DNA of 64,000 nucleotides from Cytidiella melzeri (taxonomy: Eukaryota > Basidiomycota > Agaricomycetes > Polyporales > Irpicaceae): positions 186,001 through 250,000 of the forward strand of contig JABYQR010000018.1 in assembly GCA_022592445.1 (NCBI GenBank), in the 5' to 3' direction. The notes beneath the pieces are model-generated. The model saw only the letters and a list, made by a program, of their open reading frames with translations, searched no databases and was not told the origin of the DNA. Shown here piece after piece: positions 23,049 to 34,501 of the stretch; the first letter of the stretch is position 1; every line of letters starts with the position of its first letter. The position numbers were made by a program, and so were the translations under genes.

Positions 23049-23308
23049 TTAATCATCCAGAGTTGTTTTATATTCCTGTAGAACCAAATCATTCTGCATG
23101 GCAGATTGCAGCGCCGCATGCACATTCAAAACCTGCTGAAGTGCAGCTTCAGCTCTATTAAGGTCATAGTAGACTGAAATAGCTTCTTGTTCAAATGTGT
23201 CAAGAACCATCTACTCCAACATTGTAAGTCATGCTATATCAACTACCTCAATGCAGAAACACTTACATCAAGGTCAAGATAACAGAGAAGTTGATTACCC
23301 ACAGACAT
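23049..23308 (-). CDS. Possible small helical protein (67 aa)
   Basis: Two exons: 23308-23267 (14 codons from ATG) and 23210-23049, with a good GTAAGT donor and TAG acceptor. Together they give 67 residues plus TAA. The second exon reads as a regular amphipathic helix (DLNRAEAALQQVLNVHAALQ). It is bounded by AT-rich DNA and has no recognisable family. It could be the end of a larger decayed gene. Confidence 0.3.
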
Positions 23309-24129
23309 GGCAAAGAGACAGAGAAAAAACACAGTTGATAGGATCTGACGCACAGCTTACCACACATGTTGTACCATACATTTAATAGGAGATTAAATCT
23401 GAGTGACAATTGATGGCGCTATAGCTGATCGGAGTCAATCTGAGTCTGAGCAAAGTTTTTTTAGCTATATGGCCACAACTCACTCAAATCTGCTTCCAAA
23501 CAATATTCTTGGACCAAACTGAGGGCTCAGTGTAAAGCTATCTATTGGTGTAGATTATGTGCCCATATGTAGTCACATGCTTGCTGTCAAAATTACAAAC
23601 TGCTTTTTGATAAGAAAAAGCGCCCATATAACACATTCTGAAGTGAGAGTAACAAATACAGTGTATTCCCATCAAAGACATTCATTTTAATAACAAAAAT
23701 TTCATTACTATTTGTATTCCCCATCAAAATTTTGTGGCATAGAACAACAGTGTTACATGTCGCGAGAGCTCAAAGCACTGGCATGCATGTCGCGGAGCGA
23801 CTGCTGCTATGATGATAACCCTAAAAAAGGGAGTGAAGTAGAGATGAAGGGGGGGGGGTGGATCTCCAACGACGACAACGAGGTCAAAGTCGATGATGAG
23901 CAGGCAAGCAGGCACTGAGGCCGGATACTGGCAGTGCAAATGACGAAGTTAATATCAAGCTTATACTAGGTTACATTGAGTAACTCACCTGGCAGTGCAA
24001 ATGACGAAGAGGTCAAGATGCAGAACCAGGGAGGGTAAGGGATACTATATATACTGTGTCTGGGTGGTCTGTGCACCAGTTCCCACACTAGGGACTGGAG
24101 TAACTGTGGGGCTGGAGTAATAATAGAAC

Positions 24130-24345
24130 AATAAGGGACCTGAGTAACTGTCAAGAACCAGGGTAGCTGTCAAGGACCTGAGTAACTGTCAAGGACCAGG
24201 GTACGGAGAACAATAGAGCTAGAACACTAGAACAATAGAACAATAGAACAATAGAATAGGAACAATAGAACAATAGAAACTGGGGGAATCCCTGGGGAGT
24301 CCCTGGGGAATCCCTATCAATGGAAGAGGAACAATAGAACAATAG
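24130..24345. repeat. Short tandem repeats (CTGTCAAGGACC-type and ACAATAGA-type)
   Basis: Between about 24,130 and 24,205 a unit near GAGTAACTGTCAAGGACC is repeated three times. From about 24,208 to 24,280 the 8-mer ACAATAGA is iterated. A TCCCTGGGGA repeat follows near 24,288-24,315. Confidence 0.7.
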
Positions 24346-24896
24346 CCTAGGTTGATCTGGAACCGCTCCAGACTGAGTCTAGGGTTTGGGTCTGGACTAT
24401 TGATAAATAAGGCAGGATGTCACGTGACCCGGGTTAGGGTTAGGTCTGGTAACACTCCTAGCCGGAAAATAAGCGCTCTAGATAGGCGCTTAAGGCTATA
24501 AACTTGTGACAATGTTGGAAAAATCCGGTCTGTTGGACTATCCATGTCAATGCACTGGAACAATTCTTCATTCTTCAGGAATCGTAATGCCAGTCGTCGG
24601 AGGGAGGGAAGTAGAATTAAGGTTGGGAGAATAAGCACGTGTGAGGTTGAAGGACTTCCTGAAATGGTATTACACATAACACAACCGAATACCCTCGAGA
24701 CTCAGCATATCTTCTACTCTCCCGACCGAAGGCGACTGGGTAGGAGTCTGGCAAAGGCTGTGGTATCGGGTGTAGCTGCACAGCAGCGCTACAGTACATT
24801 ATCTGTCAATGACGAGGTTCGGACGGGAGCGCGAGATGGTAGTATGAGGGTACAATTCAATGCTGAATACAGTGGTTGCGCTTGAATATAAGTACT

Positions 24897-24920
24897 GGGT
24901 CCCTCGATCGTCGAGGACCC
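24897..24920. other. Strong short hairpin
   Basis: GGGTCC followed by CTCGA, then TCG, then TCGAGGACCC: ten base pairs with one bulged base and a 3-base loop. It lies at the edge of the inserted segment; it could be a transposon end or chance. Confidence 0.4.
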
Positions 24921-25135
24921 CTTTCCGTCTTCCAACTCCTTCCCGACTCTATTGCCCAATCCAGTCACCCGACCGGGTCACATCCTTGACATTATCCCAC
25001 TCTGGCGAGAATTCTGATTTGCCATAGACTCGCCAAGCTGCCACGTGCGTCTTCCATAACAAGTAATGGGACGCGCGAGCTTGCGAAGGTACGACCTGCC
25101 AAATCGGGTGGGTACGAGCGTAGATTTGCCAACGT

Positions 25136-25560
25136 TCCACAACGTCCATCCCTCAGTGTTTCCGATAACATACAACTGCGAAGCCTGATTCCCCATACTA
25201 TGAGCTACAGCAGTTTGTCCCACCTAGCGGGGTGACGGCCAGCGTTGAAATGGAGAGGTGAGGAGAACTAACTCTTTATTATATTAAAGAGTACCTTTTG
25301 CTTCGGTTTTCATCAGGTACATGATTTTCTGTTGCGGTGCTACTACTGTCGACATTTTTAAGGAATGGAATGGAGTCTGGGCTGTGGATGAGCTGTCAGT
25401 AGCAGTCATAGCAAGTACAGCCGCTGGAATGCTCTGTGGGGCACATGCGTTTCTAAGCCCACGCTAAGATTGTCTTTGCTGTCAGTAAGTGGATCTCTGA
25501 CCGTGAGCCCCGCCGTTCCTGACATCGCTTCGTAGCAGCTTTTGCCAGTGGATTTAGTCA
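25136..25560 (-). pseudogene. Propeller-lectin-like remnant upstream of helical gene copy 2
   Basis: Counterpart of 9,598-10,250. The minus frame near 25,140-25,223 reads AVAHSMGNQASQLYVIG, then continues into the inserted DNA. Further upstream (25,406-25,627) a piece with SCYEAMSGTAGLT and THVPHRAFQRLYLL keeps similarity to copy 1 with shifts. No continuous gene remains. Confidence 0.35.
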
Positions 25561-25656
25561 CTTGATTGATGAACTCCGAGCTATGCTTCATAGTGGTGCT
25601 GATTGTCAGGCTCCAGCTGGAGTACATGCCTGCAAGCGGCGAACTCGTGCGCCCCC

Positions 25657-25666
25657 TCTATATATC
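25657..25666 (+). promoter_or_regulatory. TATA box of helical gene copy 2
   Basis: TCTATATATC lies about 95 bases upstream of the ATG at 25,756, at the same place as in copy 1. Confidence 0.6.
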
Positions 25667-25755
25667 CGCAGACGATATAAAGAACAGGCATTCGTTGCAG
25701 TTGACCTCAAACCCTTTCTTCGTAACGTCTTCCAACACCCACTTTCGCAGCACCA

Positions 25756-28700
25756 ATGTCAGACCTTCACGACACCCGTAAGGCTATCGCTCGTATCAAC
25801 ACTGGCAAGAATGTCAATGAAGACAGCTGGATGACGTGAGTCACTTTCTCCCTGTCGCTTTCGCTACGAAAACTCAACTCGTCCACCAGCATGTGGTGTA
25901 ACACGAATTGGGGTGATCTCCTTCAGCCCGCGCCACTGTCAATTGCACTCCTCGGCTCACTTCTGGTCATTGCTTCCAGCACCGACGACTTTTGTTCGTG
26001 TGATTCTCTACATTTTCATGCGGTTTGACTTAATTTTATGGACATAGCTCTTGTAAATACTGACGACGCGGTTCCTTACACGTGGAAGTATGCAAGCCGC
26101 CCAGGTTCGTTCAAATCCTGCTTGATGCAAATGGTACGTCTGCTACGTAGTCTTCGCATACCATGCTTATGGACTGTCACTCTTGTAGGTCACCGAGGGC
26201 TACACTTCATTTGGTACTGCGCACAAATCTATGACTCGCATTCAGAATGCGTCGTCCCAGCTACCGGATGTAATCAGGGATGCGGTACTCACTATCATCA
26301 AGGGTACCCCCAATGAGGTGAGCATAATCAATGCCCACGATCTGCGTTGGCACTTACGAGCTTCCAATACACAGGTCAAGAAGTTACTCCCTCCCCAGAT
26401 TACATCTGCTCTCAAGCACGCGAACATTTGCGCGTACGTATTCCGTATGCCAATGTCTTGGTTTGGGGCTTATCGAGCATCGTGTGCGTTAGAACTGCTG
26501 CACGGCAAGCAGAGGACGCCTTCCACGGTATTCAGAACCTGGCAGGTGAACTCGTTATAGCGTGTACAAATCAGGTGTGCCTAACTGGGATATATACGCT
26601 GCGTAAGGTTGCAACGCTGACAGCACGCTCAGGTGGGAACTTCCGAGCAGAAGCTCCAGGCCAATAAGACTCAGCTCGCGATCCTCGCCGAACGGAAGAA
26701 AGCTGAAGAGGAACGAGTGAAACTTGCAAAAGAGACTAACGATCGTATGAAGAAGGTGTGTTTCCAAGTATACCACTAATCACTCGGCGCTGACGAAAGT
26801 GAACAGTCGTTTGATGGTGCTGAGGAAGACTTCCACAATGCTGCGAAGAACGTTCCTAACGGGTATGTATCATCGAATTTGTACCTCCGTGATTGGACAC
26901 TTACTTATCATTTATTGACCAGCTGGGACCTTGTTGGCATGCAAGCCGCAGAGGCCTTGACTCAATTCGCAATGGCGGCGGGTAATGCACTTATCAGCGC
27001 CGCAACGATCAAGCAGCAAGCTGCCATGGCCGGTATTGAGATACTCTCAAAGCAGGCGGGTGTTGACCATGGAAACAAGACTGGTAGCAAGGATGGGAAG
27101 ACCGATACCAGCCAACCTGCCGCCCCTGTGGCCCCAACTCCTGCGCAGAACACTCAGCCAAATGCGGTGAACACGTCGGACCCTGCTAACCTTGAAGTCA
27201 ACAAGGTGTTGCACCTCCTCAATGCCCTACAATTCCTCGTCTCCGGCGGCCCTGGTGGAGGTCCAGACTGGGACAATATTCGTAGCGTTGTGAGTATGCC
27301 AGACCTCTGTGTGTCAGTGCATGTCATGACAATCATGCCTGACAGGGCACCGACGGCTCGCAATCCGGCGGGATGTACGTGGAGATCACCTTGTCGACCA
27401 TCAAGGACCGACTCGATCCTTCGAAGCCTGTTTCTGCACAGCTCCTTCCTATTTTGGAGTCTGCAATGTCAATCGCTAAAGGGATTATGGTCATCTCGAG
27501 GTCTGTTCAGAGCGCGGATGACACAGCTCTCGAGAAGTATAAACCTAAGATCGCGACGCTCGTTTCGGATGCGCAGCAGCTCGTCCAAAAGGTGAATTTC
27601 ATCTTACAGCAGCCAGGAACGGTCGCTACTGGACCTGCGACCCCGCCGACTCCGATACAGAACACAAACCAGGCAGCGGTAAGTTGCGGATTTACTCCTT
27701 CTCCAGAAGCAAGCTCAGATACAGGATTTAGATAGAAACTCGCCGTCGAAAACGCAAAGTTCCAGGTTGACCAGACTCGAGCGAACCTCGAGGCATCTCG
27801 AGAATCTTACAATACAGACACGTCGAAACTGCTGGAACAGCAAGAGATGATCACCAAGACCATTGCTCAGCTGAGCAGTCTCTCCTTAGCCAATACCGGT
27901 ATCAAGGCCATGCTGCCTGTGCTCATCAAGGCTGTCGGCGCGTTTACTAGTTCGTTATGCCACTTATCTCGTTTGATGCCCTGTTGATCGTTCCTATTAC
28001 GTCTAGCTTTGCAAGCTCAATTCTCGCAAATCACCCAGTTCTTTGAGAATGTCACGTCCTTGCTCTCTGACATACTCCAGCCCTCTGTGCAACGCTGGGC
28101 GGAGACCATGGAGAGCACGGCCACGCTTGGCGATACCAAAATCGGAGGTAATTTTGGAGTTTGACTCAGCAAATCGGTATTCCCTTATGAATGTGACAGA
28201 TCTCGCCCGTCAGCTCATTTATACGCAAATGATGGTGCCTTTCAAGGTCAGCATGCTTTCAGAGAAGATCGCGACGGTCTATCTCGATGTGTCGACCAAC
28301 TACATCTTGCCTGCTCAGAGGTACGTGCTGAGGCTCTGCCTAGCATACGTAGGACTGACACTTCGCGTCGTGTATAGGAGCGTCGGTAGTATGATAGAAT
28401 TCACCGAAGACACAAGCGACACCGGCCGAGCAAAGCTGAGAGGTAATGTCGCACATCGTATAAGCTCCTACCGTCTCATCTGACACTGGCAATAGCTTCT
28501 CTGGAGGAGAAACAGAAGAAACTGCAGCAGGAATCCACCTTAGCTAGCCATGCGATTTCAGAGCTCGTCGCATCCGATCAGAAGGTATGTATATCTTGGC
28601 TAACGCGAAGCTTTATTGTTGACCCGCACTCCATTCAGAAATTCGTAGCGGCCATCGATGACCGTTTGAACAACATCAAGGTTGCTCTGCAGGATGTTCT

Positions 28701-28888
28701 CCCATCTATTGCTCAACCCGGTAAGCAAGGATTAAGTCACTCGTGCCATGCATATAGCTCATTCGGAGTCCTATCCAGTCCCCAAGCAGATACAAGATGT
28801 CACGAGCGAACACGTCGAGCAGTACTCTGAGAAGCGTGCCACGGCCAAGAAGAATAACCCGATGTTTAACGTTGATGAAATGGCGTAA
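25756..28888 (+). CDS. Large helical/coiled-coil protein, paralogue B
   Basis: The same 17-exon layout as the gene at 10,455, with the same intron positions and very similar protein; it ends in TAA at 28,886-28,888. Visible differences are a shortened Pro-rich linker (one APTP unit lost), substitutions throughout (for example DHGNKTG for DDGSKPS), and a changed acceptor before exon 6. There the AG used in copy 1 is GG; a downstream AG (exon from 26,515) would keep the frame with three codons fewer. Introns are more diverged than exons, which suggests selection on the protein. No stop interrupts the predicted exons. Function is unknown as for paralogue A; the adjacent lectin remnant on the opposite strand is broken. 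Confidence 0.75.
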
Positions 28889-29270
28889 ACAACGGCAATG
28901 GGGTAGCGAAACTATGCGCATTACTCTTTCGATATTCCCTTTTCGTCTTATCCGTTTTACTAAAATAATATAAAAACCGTGTATTTTTGTATCTTCTCAA
29001 TAACATTGTGTTCATCCCTTCGAGCCCCCTTCCCGTGCGCGCATCAAAACCCTGCGAAAAACAACACAGCATATTTTACTCTCGCATCCTTCTCTCGAAT
29101 GTACAATTCAGAGAATATGCACTAGCCGCCGGCATTTCGAATTTAGTCGAACATCACCTTTGTGGCGCATACGCGCTTGAATGCCACGTGGCTTCTTCTG
29201 ACGCTGTAAAGCGCCCATGCCATGATCAGCCTGAGAACAGCCGTGACAACCTGACCTCAACAACACACAG

Positions 29271-32092
29271 ATGACAACCACAAGAGACGCTACTAAACGC
29301 GTAAAACACCGTCGGGCAAATTCGCCGCTTCCAAAGTACACAAAAGACTGGCCAGCTGAAGTGTACAGGCCAGAGACCCTTCCCGACAATTACGATACCC
29401 GGGTTGATTCAGCCCACATATTTGCACTTCCAGAGACAGATGGCACAAGTTCGCGAGTTTTGTATATTACTGCACATGCCTGTGTGCAATGCAACCGAGC
29501 CAAGCGGTTTTGTTCGCGCGGCCGACCTTGCAGCAAGTGCGAGGAGCTAGGCAACGCTAGCAGCTGCACTACTACGGAGGGAGGATGGATGCCACTGAAG
29601 ATTAACAAAGGAAAAAATGTTACGATGGGTCCGGAACTGGCCTCGCCGAAAAGTACGCCGCGCAACACTCGAAACCAGAGAACGCTCGGCCCACGTTTTC
29701 CTGCTTCAAGTTCGGCTATCTCTAGCCTGAACAAGTCTCGCAGGTCCCCAGTTTACTATGGCTCTACGACTAGGAAATCTGCCAGAATTCTGAAAGCCTT
29801 CCCGGAATCAGTGAGCGCCAGGTTCTTACGTGCAGCGGAACGAGCGAAACGATTCCGCCAGTCCTCACGCCGCGCTACCGCCAGTGCCAGCGCCCGAACG
29901 AAGCGCGAGGAGAAAAGCCCTTCAGATGCTGAACAGGACGATGAGGTTTCCTCTCTATCAGACATGGAACTGACCACTCTATCGTCCCCCTCCGTCTCTG
30001 CAGCGGCAGAGACAGATCCTTCTTCTCCTGGGACAGGTCAGTCTACATCTCCGTCCGAGATCTTCATTCTGCTAAGCTGGTGTACATATATTAGCAGCTT
30101 TCAGCTTACGCAAGCATTCTGTAGAGCTGAGGATCGGTCGTATCCTTTCTCTGGCCACGGCTTTCGGGACTGAGCAGCGGATAAGTCCCACACACCGCCA
30201 GTATACCGAGAGGGACGGCAGCGAGATCAATGGCGGCTCTCAGAATTCGGATGAACCTTCCACTGGACCTCCTGTCGCTTCAACAAGTACCATTTCAGCC
30301 CCTGCGACCACGTGTGAGCCCACGATAAATGCAACGGTAGCTGAACCCCGTCAAGAGTTGCTTTCTGAGCGTGATTTTCCTACTCTATCCATGGTGACAA
30401 ATGCTCCAAACATTCCTGGCGCTTTTACGGCAGGCACAGAGAGATCCGCTCTATCTCGTGCTTCCCAAGTTCGCTCGGGACCATCTTCTCATGAAGACGA
30501 AGACGCACGTTCTGCGACTGAAGATGCCGTCGAGCCGACTTCTCAGTCAGCACCAGTGCGTGTCTCGCACCCATCGAGTCTCATTGCAGGTCCCTCAACA
30601 TGTATAGCAGCTCCTGCTGTCTCTCGCGAACCGTCCTTCCGCCTCTCTACATCAGCCTCATGGGCCCGTCCAGATACCGACTCGGAGCCCGACTCAGACT
30701 CCGAAGCTTCCTTCATTCCCTCCAGCAATCCTCCTGACCGTTCAATCCATATACTACCTATCGGCGCAAAGCGAAAGCGTCCCATATATGAGCATATACA
30801 TAACAACGATACACACGAAAAAACCGCAATCCAGGCCAGGGAGTCTAATTCCTACGCATCCACCTCTGGCATTCATCTCTCCCGTGAGTATTCTCTCCCA
30901 GAACAGGCACTGCGACCGCTGGCCGCAGAGCAGGTACAGACCGACTGGGACGCAGGATCCTCTGAAGAAGAAGTAATGCGATTTTTGAAACGACCGAAAC
31001 ATTCCAACTCTACCACTCCATCGACTGCCCCACCTTTTGCGCGTAACATCCCCGTGACGCTTGCGTCCGTGTCCTCAAAGTCGTCGCTGGGCGAATCAAT
31101 TGTCGTGCAAGTTGAAGAGACTCTTTACCAGCTACCTCGGAACCGACTCGAGAAGCATTCGCGGTACTTCGCGGAACTGATCGCGAAGAGAGCCGCTACA
31201 AGATCTCTGGTTCTTGCTCCGGCAGAGCCCGGTTCACAGTCCGACCGCTGGCCCGTCTTCCAGCTCACGCACGTATCGTCCAAGGATTTCCAAGCACTGC
31301 TCAATGTGTTTGATGATATCGGGTTCGTCTATCACAGTTCTGTCTTTTGTATGATCACAAATAATGCTGTATTCAAACAGGACTTTCATTGAGGATTCCC
31401 CGAGCTATCCGGACTTGCTCGCGATATTTTGCGCCGCACGTGCACTACGATTCGGACAATTGGACGCTATTGCCGCCTACAAGCTATGTACGATCTGGCC
31501 ACCAGAATTGCCCTGCGTTACGCCCGCCCGTGTTCCATACGCCGCAGAGACGGTCGTGATCGCTAGGACGCACAACGTCCCTGCACTGCTCAAGCGTGCT
31601 TTCTACGAGTTGCTACGGACCGAAGGCTTTGCCCAAATGGACCTCAATTTACCCAACAGACAAGAAAAGTCTGCTGATGGGAGCGACGTCATCGGGCGCG
31701 CAGAACTTGGCCGTGCAGATCTCATGCGGCTAGTCACCGCCAGGGAGAAGTTGGGCAAGGCATGGGCTGCGCTCGTCGGATCTGCTCCAAGCGATGCTGT
31801 TCTACCTTGCCCTTTGCAAGCTCCCGACCAGCAGTCTCGCGCCATCGACCCCATCCGACATCGTTGCGCTGAAGCCTGGAAGAACAACGCGTCGATCTGG
31901 AATCGCAAAGTCATGGAGCCTGGATTTTTTGAGCGGTGGATGCTCGATCCGATATGCGGATTAGATCGCCTCGCTGCAATGGACTGGTCCGAAGCCGGTT
32001 TCTGCTCAAACTGTGTCAGAGCCCGTCGCGGACTGTGGCAGAGGGAGAAAGAAGATATTTGGACGAATCTTGATACGTGGCTAGGCTTGTAA
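29271..32092 (+). CDS. Zn(II)2Cys6 zinc-cluster and BTB-like fusion protein (900 aa)
   Basis: Three exons (29271-30036, 30098-31322, 31381-32092) sum to 901 codons. Residues about 70-98 form a zinc cluster with the spacing C-x2-C-x6-C-x5-C-x2-C-x8-C (CVQCNRAKRFC, then CSKC), typical of fungal transcription factors that bind DNA. A long Ser/Pro-rich disordered region follows, with an acidic DTDSEPDSDSEASF run and a nuclear-type basic GAKRKRP. The C-terminal 330 residues resemble basidiomycete BTB/POZ-type proteins (VVQVEETLYQLPRNRLEKHS...F) and share their tail with the gene at 37,487 (FYELLRTEGFAQ versus LYELLRQENYSQ; GFCSNCV versus GYCVHCI). Likely a nuclear regulator. The intron joining exons 1 and 2 is inferred; if wrong, there are two genes. 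One donor is GTTCGT. Confidence 0.72.
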
Positions 32093-32531
32093 TGGCGTAC
32101 GAACATACTCTTGCTGGAACTCACCTGTTTTTATATTGCGGCGGAGATCTCTGTATGTACGCTTGAGATGATGAGACTTCAGCTAGATGAAGCTCCGCAT
32201 GCTCCTTCTGTCACTTGTATTTCATTGTACTCTCTTACATGGCACACTGTGTTCGGCTACTGGGTGGTCGAGTGTACGACATGTATGACAAATGTAGATC
32301 CTTCCGATGCAGTGCTGAAGGATGTGCTTGGTTATCGAGCTGACTGGGATGGACAGTCCGACAGGTCAGAGAGATTGGAGTGATACATTGTCAAGGCATC
32401 TTTGGCTATCCCAGGCGCGATCAAATGTTTGAAAGTAATTGTTACAATGGAGGATACACAAGCACTAGTACAGGTTGTTTATACGTACAGCATATTGATA
32501 CGGACACCTCATATGGCTCATTCAGCTACAC
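32093..32531. other. Convergent 3' intergenic region
   Basis: Lies between two converging genes. No gene recognised; it should hold both 3' UTRs. Confidence 0.5.
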
Positions 32532-34501
32532 TCATTTCGAGTTCTTAGCCGCGAAAACACGCCTCGGTATATGTTGGCCGTAAAAGTGCGCCATGATGCC
32601 TTCGAGATGAGTTACAGTGAGATTTGAGAGTGGGTGCGTCGCGTTCTAAGAGAAAAGAGAGTCGGAAGCTTAGCAGAGCCTTGATGAATGGCTGGATAAG
32701 AAGAAAGCACTCACGAGTCGATTGTGCTCTCCGCCGACATACTTTGACGTGCCCTCTTCTTCTACCCAGCTTAGTGAGCTCACAAATGCTTCTTTGCGTA
32801 ATGCAGCTGAGGTTTCATCTGGTTACGCAAAACGTGGGCAAGTATGTGCCAGGCAGAAATCATAAGAGTAGGTAAAGACGTATTTACCTGTTGTCTTTTC
32901 GCTCTTCACCCAAGCTCCCGTCAGCTCCTCCCTCCGCTCACTTGACGGTAACATGTGATGCTGAGCCGCTGACAATCCAGACAAGCAGTATAGGGTGTGG
33001 TATGCATCGGCCGGTCTGATATACTTTGCTCAGACACATTGCGGACAGAGACAGAAAAAGGAAGCCCTACTTGGGTGGTTTATCAACCAGTCCCCCTGCG
33101 GTGTGCTGTCCGGCATACAAGACGTATTCTTGTGCCGCCAAGCGATTGAATAACGTATCTAATGGGTTTAGAGCACTCAATAATGATGCCGACGTCAATG
33201 AAGGTGGTACTCGCCCTCTACGTCGTCCCATACATCGTCACTTTCACTCTTTCCCGATGATTGCTCATGTACGGTGGTCCTGTCTTGCTCACCGAAGCCT
33301 AGCATCCCTTCGACAAGAACGGCGCATCCGCCCACCCACCAACTATAACACCCATCTACCAATTTATTTGTCCTACCTTTGAATCCGCCGAGCTCAATCT
33401 CGGTGCCTTGCATTTGTGTCAACCATCGCAGAAGCGCGGGGGTGTTGATGTTCGGCTTTGGTTTGTCAGCATAGCAGGTTTGGATGTACGGCTGCAGAAA
33501 GATCCAACTCGCAGTGGCACAAAAAGTGTACCCGCCATGTGCTTCACCAAGAGGCGGCCGCAAATCAGTTAGCATATAATCTGCTGTAGGAACAAAGAAG
33601 TTATGTGAGCTTGACGTTGAGAAGAAATGGTAACCAGAGTGGCATTCACCTTTCGAGTTCCCGCCACCAAGCGACCAATCAGGGAATGATGCGTTGCAGA
33701 AGCCGCCCTCGTACGTTTGGCATGTGGCAATGAACTCGGGAGTGCGTTCCAGTAGCTCAGGCGTCAGGAGGTCGAGCATGGTTGCCACCGCAAGCAGACA
33801 GTAGATACCGCTGGACGGAACCTTTGTGGGTCACAAATACTGGAAAGCCGAGATGTCTGAGCACTTACCGGACATCTACTTCACCATGATGGGATACAAG
33901 GAATGATCCATCTGGCTGCTTTAAGGACATGAAGAAGTTGTACAGTCCCTCGCTATACCACATCAATCCTACGCTTGTAGGTTGAGTGAAACGAATATGT
34001 ACCGATCGATTCTATCCCAGCCTTCGTTGCCTACTATCGCAAGGGCGCATACCGACGCATAAGTTGGTAGTAGGTGAGGAAACTGGCCTGGACCACCTGC
34101 AAAGCCACCGGAGGGATGTTGCATTGCAAGCAGCGTGTCCGTCGTCCTGAACAATTCAAGTCACAGGTCTGAGAATCGACATGATTGACATACCTTTTCT
34201 TGGTCTGGCCATCCAGTCCTACGCCCAGTATACTAAAGCCTTGTAACGTCCAAAAGATCAGCCAGGGTTGACTGGCATCTTGCGATGTATAGCGAGCAGG
34301 AAAGCCTTGTACGAGGTTCCGTAATAGAAACTGAACATGTGAGCTCTTGTGCAAGGTAGGAACATGGTCCACATTCGCAGAAACCTGTTGTGCCCAGTGC
34401 GTTTGCAGGATGTTCTCAGTCGCAGCCTGCAGATCAGAAGTCGGTGTTGGGTAGCCATCAATAGGCGTTGCGCGCAGGTTTGCTACTTTGAGTGTAGACA
34501 T
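32532..34501 (-). CDS. RAM1: Protein farnesyltransferase beta subunit (499 aa)
   Basis: Nine exons (34501-34194, 34146-34003, 33973-33869, 33810-33650, 33583-33293, 33215-33071, 33015-32888, 32818-32715, 32645-32532) sum to 500 codons. The enzyme attaches farnesyl to the Cys of CaaX proteins such as Ras and fungal a-type pheromone precursors, with the shared alpha subunit and Zn2+. Prenyltransferase repeats are clear: GGFAGGPGQFPHLLPTYA, DGSFLVSHHGEVDVRGIYC, YEGGFCNASF, EAHGGYTFCATASW. Zinc ligands are visible as Asp and Cys in LVDGCYSWW and His in DAYHTLYCLSGLS. The C-terminus keeps the THPLSNLTVTH and IMAHFYG blocks. Length is close to fungal orthologues. Intron 5 (33292-33216) is open in one frame and could be mistaken for coding. 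Confidence 0.93.

Larger units (their letters stand above)
21446..25135. other. Insertion-like low-complexity DNA inside duplication copy 2
   Basis: About 3.7 kb separate two points that are adjacent (within about 150 bp) in copy 1. Apart from one possible small gene (23,049-23,308) it has no supportable coding. It includes the AATGC/AAAGC simple repeat, AT-rich sequence (22,420-23,720), a GGGGGGGG run near 23,850, an ACAATAGA-type repeat and a hairpin at 24,897. No terminal repeats or target duplication were found, so the origin is unclear. Confidence 0.5.
21240..29235 (+). repeat. Segmental duplication, copy 2 (interrupted)
   Basis: Matches 9,420-13,805 in order and orientation, except that about 21,446-25,135 has no counterpart there, and about 150 extra bases lie after the helical gene near 28,900-29,060. 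The match resumes at AACGTCCAT (25,141) and ends near CATGATCAGCCT (29,220). Confidence 0.82.

Noticed and set aside
24428..24445. GGGTTAGGGTTAGG, telomere-like repeat
   Set aside because: Only two TTAGGG-type units; too short to call an interstitial telomere.
33216..33292. Acidic insertion in the farnesyltransferase beta chain
   Set aside because: The stretch is open in one frame but only the spliced model (GTGAGC to TAGAG) keeps the conserved C-terminal half in frame; it is an intron.
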